From: Syntrophobacteraceae bacterium
GTDB lineage: Bacteria > Desulfobacterota > Syntrophobacteria > Syntrophobacterales > Syntrophobacteraceae
NCBI GenBank assembly: GCA_003165235.1
Contig: PLSV01000175.1
Span: 23,230 to 74,767 of the forward strand
Direction: 5' to 3'
Length of the DNA stretch: 51,538 bases
A program made the position numbers and the translations under genes. The notes below the pieces were generated by a model. That model worked only from the letters and a program-made list of their open reading frames with translations, did not search any database and had not been told where the DNA came from. Below, piece after piece: positions 43,804-51,538 of this stretch. Numbering within the stretch: position 1 is the first letter of the stretch; every line of letters starts with the position of its first letter.

Positions 43804-45255
43804 ATGAGCAGTTTTCTTGCATTTTTATCATCCATCCGATGGCAGGATATAGTCGATATATTGATAAACAGCTATATCCTTTTGCGGGTGTATGTTCTTT
43901 TCCAAGGCACCAACGCCTTTCGCGTGCTGGTCGGCATCACCTCGTTGTGGCTGGCTCAGGAGGTTGCGGCCAGCATCGGTCTGATTCTCACCAGTTGGGC
44001 AATACGCGGCATAACGGCCGCGGCCGCCATTATCATTATTGTGGTGTTCCGCAATGAAATCCGCTCGGCCCTGCAGGTGCGCAATATAAAAGCATTTCTG
44101 TGGGGATTTCCAAGCAGAGAGCAGCAAACGCCGATTGACGTCATCGCGGATAGCGTCTTTCAGATGGCGAGAAAACGGATAGGGGCGCTGATCGTTTTTC
44201 CCGGAAACCAGGATCTGGGCGAGGCGGTCCACGGAGGAATCCCATGGAACGGCCAGGTCTCAAACGAAATGCTGATGAGCGTCTTTTGGCCTAACAGCCC
44301 CGTCCATGACGGTGCGGCCATAATCGAAGGCGGGCAGATCACCGAGGTGGGGGTCCTTCTGCCGCTCTCTCACAGGCAGGACCTTCCCTCCGAATACGGG
44401 ACCAGGCACAGGGCGGCGGTAGGGCTTGCCGAAGCGGCCGATGCGCTTGTTGTCGTGGTGTCCGAGGAGCGGGGCAGCGTGAATGTGGCCAAAGACCACA
44501 GCCTCACCCCTATGCAGGATAGCCGGATGCTGTCTCAGGCTTTGAAAAAACACCTCAAAATGCCCGACATCAGCCCCGTTCGCCAGCGTGAACGGGAAAG
44601 ACTGAAGCTGGCGGCAGCCGGCTGCATTTCCTTTCTGATAATGGCCGGAATCTGGTTCGGCTTTACCCGCAGCCAGGATACCATCATAGCCCTGAACGTA
44701 CCGATCGAATACGTCAACAGGCCGGCAAATTACGATATTCTGGATACCTCCGTCGATGAAGCGCGCCTCCAGCTCTTAGGTTCAAGCGCGCTCATAAAGT
44801 CGCTCGGGCCGGGGCAGGTGGGAGTGCGGGTGGACTTGAGCAAGGCCGCCGAAGGCCGGAATACCTTCACCATTACACAGGCTGATATTATTCTGCCTCC
44901 AGGCGTTTCCCTCAACAAGATACATCCGGCCTCAATAGATGTGACCCTGGATATCCCGGCCACCAAGGAGCTTCCCATCCAGGTGGATTGGACTGGCCGC
45001 CTGCCTGAAAATATCGCGTTGACTAACGTGAGCGTCTCGCCGGAAACATGCAGGGTGGTTGGCGGAAGCAAGACCATCGAGAAGGTGAATACGGTTTACA
45101 CTTCTCCGGTGCGGCTTGACACTCTGACCAAATCGGGATCATCCACCGCAATGATAGTCCTTTCCCCGCCCTCGCTCAAGCTGGCGCCCTCATGCTCCGA
45201 GCGTGTAACGGTGCACTATCGGTTGGAAGAAAAAACTCCATCGGTAAAACAATAG
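43804..45255 (+). CDS. cdaA: Diadenylate cyclase (CdaA-type) fused to YbbR (CdaR-like) domains
   Basis: A 483-residue protein. Three hydrophobic N-terminal segments (about 15-82), then a DAC domain with the catalytic DGA (169-171) and RHR (201-203) motifs in HDGAAIIEGG and GTRHRAAVGLAEA, so c-di-AMP synthesis from two ATP is expected. A fourth hydrophobic helix (about 268-287) is followed by roughly 190 residues of YbbR-like repeats (PIEYVNRPANYDI; PIQVDWTGRLPENIAL) that should face the outside. In Firmicutes the YbbR regulator CdaR is a separate protein encoded next to cdaA; here it is one chain. glmM, the third usual neighbour, is not present. Confidence 0.9.
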   Translation: MSSFLAFLSSIRWQDIVDILINSYILLRVYVLFQGTNAFRVLVGITSLWLAQEVAASIGLILTSWAIRGITAAAAIIIIVVFRNEIRSALQVRNIKAFLWGFPSREQQTPIDVIADSVFQMARKRIGALIVFPGNQDLGEAVHGGIPWNGQVSNEMLMSVFWPNSPVHDGAAIIEGGQITEVGVLLPLSHRQDLPSEYGTRHRAAVGLAEAADALVVVVSEERGSVNVAKDHSLTPMQDSRMLSQALKKHLKMPDISPVRQRERERLKLAAAGCISFLIMAGIWFGFTRSQDTIIALNVPIEYVNRPANYDILDTSVDEARLQLLGSSALIKSLGPGQVGVRVDLSKAAEGRNTFTITQADIILPPGVSLNKIHPASIDVTLDIPATKELPIQVDWTGRLPENIALTNVSVSPETCRVVGGSKTIEKVNTVYTSPVRLDTLTKSGSSTAMIVLSPPSLKLAPSCSERVTVHYRLEEKTPSVKQ

Positions 45256-45385
45256 AGTAGATTAGGAAGCGATTGCGGGGCCCGGGGCTGCCGTCTTTTC
45301 GACGCAGGCGGGTTGGCCGAATGTGTAGCCAACTGTGTGGAGATCTGATATAAACATCGGAGCAACCCTTGAAAAGGAATCGGCC

Positions 45386-45586
45386 ATGCCCACAAACCTC
45401 AACATAGACCAGCAGTTACTTGATGAAGCTAAACGACTCGGAGGCCATCATACTAAACGGGCTACCGTAAATGAGGCCCTTCGAGAATACATCCGGAGAC
45501 ACAAGCGTCTTGGCGCCCTCAAGGCATTTGGCAGTTTCGATTTCGATCCGGACTTCAACTACAAAGAAGAACGAAAACGGCGGTGA
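45386..45586 (+). CDS. vapB: VapB-type antitoxin
   Basis: A 66-residue protein of the ribbon-helix-helix VapB/DUF2191 type: NLNIDQQLLDEAKRLGGHHTKRATVNEALREYIRR, then an acidic tail for the toxin. ATG 45386 has AAGGAA 8 bases upstream; the frame is open to 45335. The stop overlaps the toxin start (GTGA, 45583-45586). Confidence 0.85.
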   Translation: MPTNLNIDQQLLDEAKRLGGHHTKRATVNEALREYIRRHKRLGALKAFGSFDFDPDFNYKEERKRR

Positions 45587-45993
45587 TTCTAGTCGACACA
45601 TCAGTTTGCTCCCTTGCATTTCGCAGACGTAGATCGGGGTCAAATGAACCTGATGAAGTACGGATTTTTCGTGATTTAATCGAAGCCGATGAAGAAATAG
45701 CCCTACCCGGAATCGTTCTCCATGAGATTCTTTCGGGAATACGGGAAAAAGCTCACTTTGAAAGACTTGAAGAAGCCCTGGCAGGTTTTCCAGTCATGCT
45801 TGCAACACAAAAGACCCATATCGAAGCTGCCCGCATAGCGAATATGTGCCGGAGCAAAGGCATAGCCATTTCTGCCGTGGACTGCCTCATAGCAGCATTG
45901 GCGATCGAGCATAATGCTCAACTCTTCACCTCTGACAGGGACTTTGTCTACATGGCGGACCACTGCGCCCTTAGGCTTTTCGAAAGCAAGTGA
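45583..45993 (+). CDS. vapC: VapC-type PIN toxin
   Basis: A 136-residue PIN-domain ribonuclease toxin. All acidic ligands appear present: D5 (LVDTSV), E in IVLHEILSGI near 49, D in ISAVDCLIAALA near 98 and the TSDRDF end motif near 116. So, unlike the vapC at 22457, it looks catalytically complete. GTG start inside the VapB stop. Positioned downstream of cdaA; whether it is expressed from that promoter is unknown. Confidence 0.87.
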   Translation: MILVDTSVCSLAFRRRRSGSNEPDEVRIFRDLIEADEEIALPGIVLHEILSGIREKAHFERLEEALAGFPVMLATQKTHIEAARIANMCRSKGIAISAVDCLIAALAIEHNAQLFTSDRDFVYMADHCALRLFESK

Positions 45994-46213
45994 AACCTGC
46001 TCGATGCAGCTCCCAAGGTGCGCCTGCGACATTTACTCGGAGAATTCAATTCTAAGCTGTAAAGGCGAGGCGCGCAACCGAACAGCTCCGCGTACAGCAG
46101 CGGAGCATGTTCGTCGGAATTCAATCGTTAAAGAAAATCCCTGAAGCCGTTGGCGGACTATGGGCGTCGAGAAGTTCAGAGGTTCCTTGAGTTCTCCGAT
46201 TATTCGACGTAAA

Positions 46214-46696
46214 TCAGGTCCCGCCGTTTTCTTCTTTCCTGCATTTATCCAGGAAGCTGTTCAGGGCGGATTCCGAAAACTGCATGAACTCGTCGAAAAA
46301 CTCCTGCGAATATTCTTTTACAAATCTTTCCCCTTCCAGGCCGATTGCCGTGTACATATACACGACTTGCGCATCCGTGTTTCCGGATTCATTTTTCGCC
46401 AGGCAGATGGTTATCCTGGCGACGGTCATCCCGGGGGTGACTTTCACCATTTCGATTCGGTGGCGCAGTGGATCAAAATGGGTGATCACCCAGATCGATT
46501 CGGGATTTTCTTCCCCCGTTGTAAAAATACAGTCGTTTTCGGCAAACCCGGATATCGAGTAAACCGCGAGGGGGTCCCATCCCCGGGTCCATTCTCTTTC
46601 ACGAACCGGGCACAGCAGCGGGAAGACATCGGCAGGCTTTCCCCGCAGCTTCAGAGTATAGCTTCTCTTAACGCGAACTGGATCGATGATCTGCAT
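46214..46696 (-). CDS. SRPBCC (START-like) family protein
   Basis: A 160-residue protein with a START/Bet v 1-like pattern: VKRSYTLKLRGKPADVFPLLCPVREREW, then the helix-grip strands WVITHFDPLRHRIEMVKVTPGM and a long C-terminal helix. SRPBCC domains bind hydrophobic ligands; no ligand is predictable here. I chose ATG 46696 (GGGAG 11 bases upstream) because the extension to 46795 lies outside the domain. The gap before it (45994-46213) holds no gene. Confidence 0.6.
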   Translation of the reverse strand: MQIIDPVRVKRSYTLKLRGKPADVFPLLCPVREREWTRGWDPLAVYSISGFAENDCIFTTGEENPESIWVITHFDPLRHRIEMVKVTPGMTVARITICLAKNESGNTDAQVVYMYTAIGLEGERFVKEYSQEFFDEFMQFSESALNSFLDKCRKEENGGT

Positions 46697-46871
46697 GCCG
46701 TGTTTGGCTCCCGCAATAATTCGGCCGGTAGATTGGAGATGGGAAATGGAATCCGCCGTCCAAATATTGTATTCTATTGCGGCGATCTCAATCAAATTAT
46801 TTCACAAACCGACGGAAGCCGGGGTTCGAAACTCTAGAGCGTAGAAGCAATCTGATGGAAGACGCAATAAA

Positions 46872-48263
46872 ATGTCAAGCCCGCCTCTTTTTTTGCTGAT
46901 CAATCCCTGGATCACCGATTTTGCGGCCTTCGATCTTTGGGCAAAGCCGATAGGCCTGCTTGTGCTGGCGTCTTTGCTAAGAGACGGGGGTTGCGGGGTG
47001 AGGCTGATCGACTGCCTGGACAGGCGGGACCCTTTCACGAACTCTCATCCGGAAATCCTGCCCGGCATGGACAAAAAATTCGGTGCCGGCAAGTACCCCA
47101 GGATGCGCCTGGCAAAACCGGGCCCTTACTCCGATTTTCCGCGATATTTCTACCGGCATGGAATTCACCCGGAGAGCTTTCGCCGCAAGCTCCTTGAAAT
47201 CGAAAAGCCGGACCTGATCTGGATCACATCCAGCATGACCTACTGGTATCCGGGAGTTTCGGAAGCGGTCCGACTCGCGCGCGAAGTTTTCCCGGGGACG
47301 CCGGTGTGGCTTGGCGGCATATACGCCAAGCTCTGTCCCGGCCATGCTGAACGGCAGAGTGGGGCCGACCGCATCATTACGGAGGATATATCGGGTCTGC
47401 CGAAAATGATCTGCGAGACGACAGGCTACCGGGTAAGAAACGCAAGCACGTGGGGCGATTTCAACGCCTGGCCGTTTCCGGCTCTCGACTTACTGAAACC
47501 GGGACTCGATTACGCACCGATTCTTACCGGAACGGGCTGCCCCTTCAGGTGTCCTTTTTGCGCTTCGGCAAGGCTTCAGCCCAGGCGCGCACGATTCGGG
47601 GCCGAGCGGATATTCAACGAAATCGCGAGGGACCATTATGATTTTGGGATAATCGACTTTGCATTCTATGATGACGCGCTGCTGATCGATGCGGAATATA
47701 CGCTCAAGACTGTGCTGGAAAAAATTGCAGAGGAGGGCCCTGCGATCCGGTTTCACGCCCCTAACGCACTCCATGTTCGGGCGCTTTCCAGGGATTGGTG
47801 CGACTTGCTGCATGCGGCGGGGTTCAAGACGATTCGGCTCGGGCTGGAGACAACGGTGGACGGCAAGAGCCGAGAATGGGGCGGCAAAGTCAATACGGAG
47901 ATGTACCTGGATGCGGTGGAAAACCTTTTTGGGGCAGGCTTTTCGGGAGATGATATCGGGGTCTACCTGCTTTGCGGACTGCCGGGCCAGACCCCTGAAG
48001 AAGTCACCGAGTCCATCGGCATTGTTCGGCAAAGCGGCGTTCGGCCGCACATAGCCGAATACTCTCCCATCCCCGGCACCCCAATGTGGGACAAAGCCGC
48101 CGCCATTTCCCCATTCGATATCAGGACGGAGCCCCTTTACCATAACAACACCTTTTACGCCTGCCGCCGTCCGGATTTTACCTATGAGGACATGGTTTTG
48201 CTGAAGCGGGAAGCGAGGAGCAAGAAGCGGGAAGAAAGACCGGTAGCTGGTAGCAGGGAGTAA
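46872..48263 (+). CDS. B12-binding-domain radical SAM protein
   Basis: A 463-residue protein. The N-terminal 170 residues fit a cobalamin-binding Rossmann fold (LLINPWITDFAAFDLW, GLLVLASLLRDGG) without the DxHxxG motif being obvious. Residues about 215-400 are a radical SAM domain with C-x3-C-x2-C (GCPFRCPFC) and the GLETTVD and GLPGQTPEE patterns of the methyltransferase/MiaB-like group. Reaction unknown. The last 18 residues (REARSKKREERPVAGSRE) come from a repeat-rich stretch (GAAGCGGGAAG motifs) and look like a recent C-terminal run-on. The following 48264-48407 has CAGTCCTCAGTCC-type simple repeats. Confidence 0.8.
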   Translation: MSSPPLFLLINPWITDFAAFDLWAKPIGLLVLASLLRDGGCGVRLIDCLDRRDPFTNSHPEILPGMDKKFGAGKYPRMRLAKPGPYSDFPRYFYRHGIHPESFRRKLLEIEKPDLIWITSSMTYWYPGVSEAVRLAREVFPGTPVWLGGIYAKLCPGHAERQSGADRIITEDISGLPKMICETTGYRVRNASTWGDFNAWPFPALDLLKPGLDYAPILTGTGCPFRCPFCASARLQPRRARFGAERIFNEIARDHYDFGIIDFAFYDDALLIDAEYTLKTVLEKIAEEGPAIRFHAPNALHVRALSRDWCDLLHAAGFKTIRLGLETTVDGKSREWGGKVNTEMYLDAVENLFGAGFSGDDIGVYLLCGLPGQTPEEVTESIGIVRQSGVRPHIAEYSPIPGTPMWDKAAAISPFDIRTEPLYHNNTFYACRRPDFTYEDMVLLKREARSKKREERPVAGSRE

Positions 48264-48407
48264 CTCAATCCTTTCCCCTCAGTCCCGTTATTTCTCACGC
48301 GAAGCTGCGAAGAACGAAAAGGAGCGGATTTGTAGAAAACAGACTTCCTTATCAATCGTAGGGGCGGGGTTCACCAACTCAGTCCTCAGTCCTCCGGTCC
48401 TCAGTCA

Positions 48408-49337
48408 TCAGTCTTCAGGTCCAAAGGCCACAACATCGTCAATGCTTTCGGCGTCTGAGAGAAGCATCACGAACCGGTCCACTCCGAAGGCGATTCCGGC
48501 GCAGGGGCCAAGATGCTGAAGGCTTGCCAGGAAGGCGCAGGGCAGAGGATAGTTGATTCCCTCCATTTGTTGCTTCCTTGCGATTGCCGATTGGAAGCGA
48601 GTCCTTTGTTCCTCGGGGTCCGTCAGTTCGCTGAATCCGTTGGCGATTTCGATTCCTGCCCAGAACAGCTCGAATCTTTCAGCCACTTCAGGGTCTGCGG
48701 GTTTTATTCGGGCAAGGGCGGCCTGGCTTCTCGGGTAATCCTCGAGTATGCAGGGGACCGGGAAACCCAGGTTCTTCTCGACTTTTTGCACCATGTCCAG
48801 ATCGAAGCGGTCCTGGTCCGGGTCGGGGCCGGGGTCCCATCCGGCAAACTTTTTGAGCGCCCCCCGGACTGAACAGCGTTCCCACCGGCCCTCAAAATCG
48901 AGGCGGGCGCCCCGGAAATGAAGGCCGGACTTCGGCGCAATCGCCCTGGATGTGAATCGCACCAGGTTTTGACAGTCTTGCTGCAAGTACTTATAATTTG
49001 CGCCTGAGCGATACCACTCCAGGATGGTGAATTCGGGGTGATGAAGCTTGCCGCGCTCGCCCGCCCGAAACGCCATGGTTATCTGGAAGATTTTTTCGAA
49101 CCCGGCGGCAAGCAGCCGCTTCATGTGAAGTTCGGGGCTGGTGGACAGAAAACGGCCGAGGTCAGCCGGGATCGGCCTGATATGGACCTCGGGGGCCGGA
49201 GCGGCAGTGAGCAGGGGTGTCTGGATTTCGAGGAATCCTTCGCTTTCGAAGAAGGCGCGAATAAGCCGCAGCACCCGGCAGCGTGTTTCGAGAAAGGGCC
49301 TCTTAGCGTGAAGGGCCTCTCTTTCATCCCTTTCCAT
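48408..49337 (-). CDS. epmA: EF-P lysine lysyltransferase (EpmA/GenX/PoxA)
   Basis: A 309-residue class II LysRS catalytic-core paralogue without the anticodon-binding domain. Motifs: FFESEGFLEIQTPLLTAAPAPE, TSPELHMKRLLAAGFEKIFQI, FRAGERGKLHHPEFTILEWYR (motif 2), and GIAFGVDRFVMLL (motif 3). In E. coli it attaches (R)-beta-lysine to EF-P Lys34. Its ATG shares one base with the efp stop (TGATG), so the two are translated together. EpmB, needed to make beta-lysine, was not seen in this window. Confidence 0.93.
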   Translation of the reverse strand: MERDEREALHAKRPFLETRCRVLRLIRAFFESEGFLEIQTPLLTAAPAPEVHIRPIPADLGRFLSTSPELHMKRLLAAGFEKIFQITMAFRAGERGKLHHPEFTILEWYRSGANYKYLQQDCQNLVRFTSRAIAPKSGLHFRGARLDFEGRWERCSVRGALKKFAGWDPGPDPDQDRFDLDMVQKVEKNLGFPVPCILEDYPRSQAALARIKPADPEVAERFELFWAGIEIANGFSELTDPEEQRTRFQSAIARKQQMEGINYPLPCAFLASLQHLGPCAGIAFGVDRFVMLLSDAESIDDVVAFGPED

Positions 49338-49909
49338 CAGCCCTTGACGCGCTCCACGTACTGGCCGGTCCTCGTATCTATTCGGACGGTTTCGCCTTCT
49401 TCGACGAAAAGAGGAACCTGAATGACATGGCCGGTGTCGAGTGTAGCAGGTTTGGTCGCCCCGGATGCAGTGTCGCCCTTGATGCCGGGAGCGGATTCAA
49501 CAATTTTCAGATCGACGAAATTGGGAAGCGTCAGCCCGATCGGCCTGCCCTGGAACAGGAGCACGTTTACGACCAGGTTTTCGCTCAGAAAACTCGAGGC
49601 GTCCCCGACGGCCCCTTCCGGCATCTCGATCTGTTCGTAGCTCGTCGTATTCATGAAGTGGTAGCTTTGGCCGTCGTTGTAGAGATACTGCATTTCCTGC
49701 TCTTCGAGGTCGGCGGCGTTGAATTTTTCACCGGACCGGTACGTGCGGTCGAACTGCGCGCCGCTGATCATGTTCTTGAGCCGGCAGCGGTAGAGGGACT
49801 GACCCTTTCCGGGCTTGGAAAATTCAAAGTCCACGATGAGGTAAGGTTCCCCATCTATTTCGATCTTGAGGCCCTTTCGCAATTCACCTGCGGTAAGAAC
49901 GGCTCCCAT
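49337..49909 (-). CDS. efp: Elongation factor P
   Basis: A 190-residue EF-P with three domains; the KPGKGQ loop that receives the lysyl modification has Lys35 at the position of E. coli Lys34. GLKIEIDGEPYLIVDFEF and NFVDLKIVESAPGIKGDTA are characteristic. It rescues ribosomes stalled at polyproline. ATG 49909 has AAGGA upstream. It is the first gene of a two-gene unit with epmA, which supports EpmA-type modification. Confidence 0.96.
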   Translation of the reverse strand: MGAVLTAGELRKGLKIEIDGEPYLIVDFEFSKPGKGQSLYRCRLKNMISGAQFDRTYRSGEKFNAADLEEQEMQYLYNDGQSYHFMNTTSYEQIEMPEGAVGDASSFLSENLVVNVLLFQGRPIGLTLPNFVDLKIVESAPGIKGDTASGATKPATLDTGHVIQVPLFVEEGETVRIDTRTGQYVERVKG

Positions 49910-49952
49910 TTGATGGTCCTTTCATCACATTATTTTATTTAAATTTAACATT

Positions 49953-51352
<1,400 letters not shown>

Positions 51353-51398
51353 GGCTGATTCCGGCGGCTCATTCCTGTCGGTTCGATGTGAGGGATGT

Positions 51399-51427
51399 TT
51401 GACAAGCCTGACGTTGGCCTGTAGAGT
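51399..51427 (+). promoter_or_regulatory. Candidate sigma-70 promoter downstream of eno
   Basis: TTGACA (51399-51404), 17 bases, TAGAGT (51422-51427). It could start a leader of about 80 bases before the tRNA at 51514, or serve an RNA beyond the window. Confidence 0.5.
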
Positions 51428-51469
51428 GGTTTGGATAATGTTTTAGAGCGGCTGTCTCAACATTGCGGC

Positions 51470-51498
51470 TTGACTTGATTTGTCTTTTCAAGTACACA
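51470..51498 (+). promoter_or_regulatory. Candidate promoter directly before the edge tRNA
   Basis: TTGACT (51470-51475), 17 bases, TACACA (51493-51498). The expected start would be about 9 bases before the tRNA, the usual distance. Confidence 0.5.
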
Positions 51499-51513
51499 CT
51501 AAAGCTTACCGAA

Positions 51514-51538
51514 GGCGGCATACCCAAGTGGTAAGGGA
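51514..51538 (+). tRNA. 5' part of a tRNA cut by the window edge, probably tRNA-Cys
   Basis: The last 25 bases (GGCGGCAT, ACC, C-A-A-GTGGTAAGG-GA) fit an acceptor strand, the position 8-9 linker and a D-arm with the GGTAAGG loop. The beginning matches tRNA-Cys genes I know (GGCGGCAT...CCAAGTGGTAAGG). The anticodon lies outside, so the amino acid is inferred. Confidence 0.65.

Overview
The window looks like a piece of chromosome from an anaerobic deltaproteobacterium (Desulfobacterota, Syntrophobacter-like). The evidence is indirect but consistent: an AhbC-type radical SAM enzyme of the siroheme-derived heme pathway, a metF-metV pair joined to a flavin/FeS/MvhD electron-transfer protein, an ADP-forming acyl-CoA synthetase, a rubrerythrin-like ferritin, a DUF4911 protein, a ClpX-like ATPase and a thrS-infC-rpmI-rplT-pheS-pheT cluster. 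No phage, insertion sequence, CRISPR array or rRNA was seen. The species is not identified.

Layout. 0-4.6 kb: a broken enolase fragment at the left edge, then two tandem, translationally coupled MutS-like ATPases flanked by two related small helical proteins. 4.6-6.5 kb: a long inverted repeat and a secreted GH26-like glycosidase. 6.4-13 kb (minus strand): an ADP-forming acyl-CoA synthetase, a REP-like palindrome, and the operon [NfnB/HdrA-like-MvhD fusion]-metV-metF. 13-24 kb (mostly minus): ahbC, a ClpX-like ATPase, a ferritin-like protein with a clear terminator, adenine deaminase, a bifunctional-nuclease-family protein, miaB, a cyclic-nucleotide-binding protein, a vapBC pair whose toxin seems to have lost a catalytic residue, and an M24 peptidase. 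24-28.5 kb: a plasmid-Rep-like HTH protein, a fosmidomycin-resistance-like MFS pump, gene-poor DNA with short repeats, and a DUF4911 gene.

28.5-38 kb (plus): an exported FlgT-like protein coupled to a CDP-alcohol phosphatidyltransferase, tRNA-Val with a near-consensus promoter, then the translation cluster thrS-infC-rpmI-rplT-pheS-pheT and a PilZ gene. infC appears to start at CTG, and rpmI has its own promoter. 38-45 kb: mntP, a four-helix-bundle (S23) gene interrupted by an in-frame TGA and bounded by inverted repeats, purL, purE, a Nudix hydrolase, a DUF2914 lipid-envelope or periplasmic protein, and a diadenylate cyclase fused to YbbR domains. 45-51.5 kb: an intact-looking vapBC pair, an SRPBCC protein, a B12-binding-type radical SAM protein, epmA overlapping efp, a complete eno, and the first 25 nt of a tRNA (probably Cys) cut by the window edge.

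How the genes work together. The metF-metV operon points to one-carbon flow (Wood-Ljungdahl methyl branch, either direction) with flavin-based electron bifurcation or confurcation. The 30-37 kb block makes translation factors and synthetases. purL and purE belong to purine synthesis, with adenine deaminase on the salvage side. epmA and efp form an EF-P lysylation pair, although epmB is not in the window. The best candidates for something poorly described are the MutS-like pair with its flanking paralogues and the fused electron-transfer subunit next to metV-metF.
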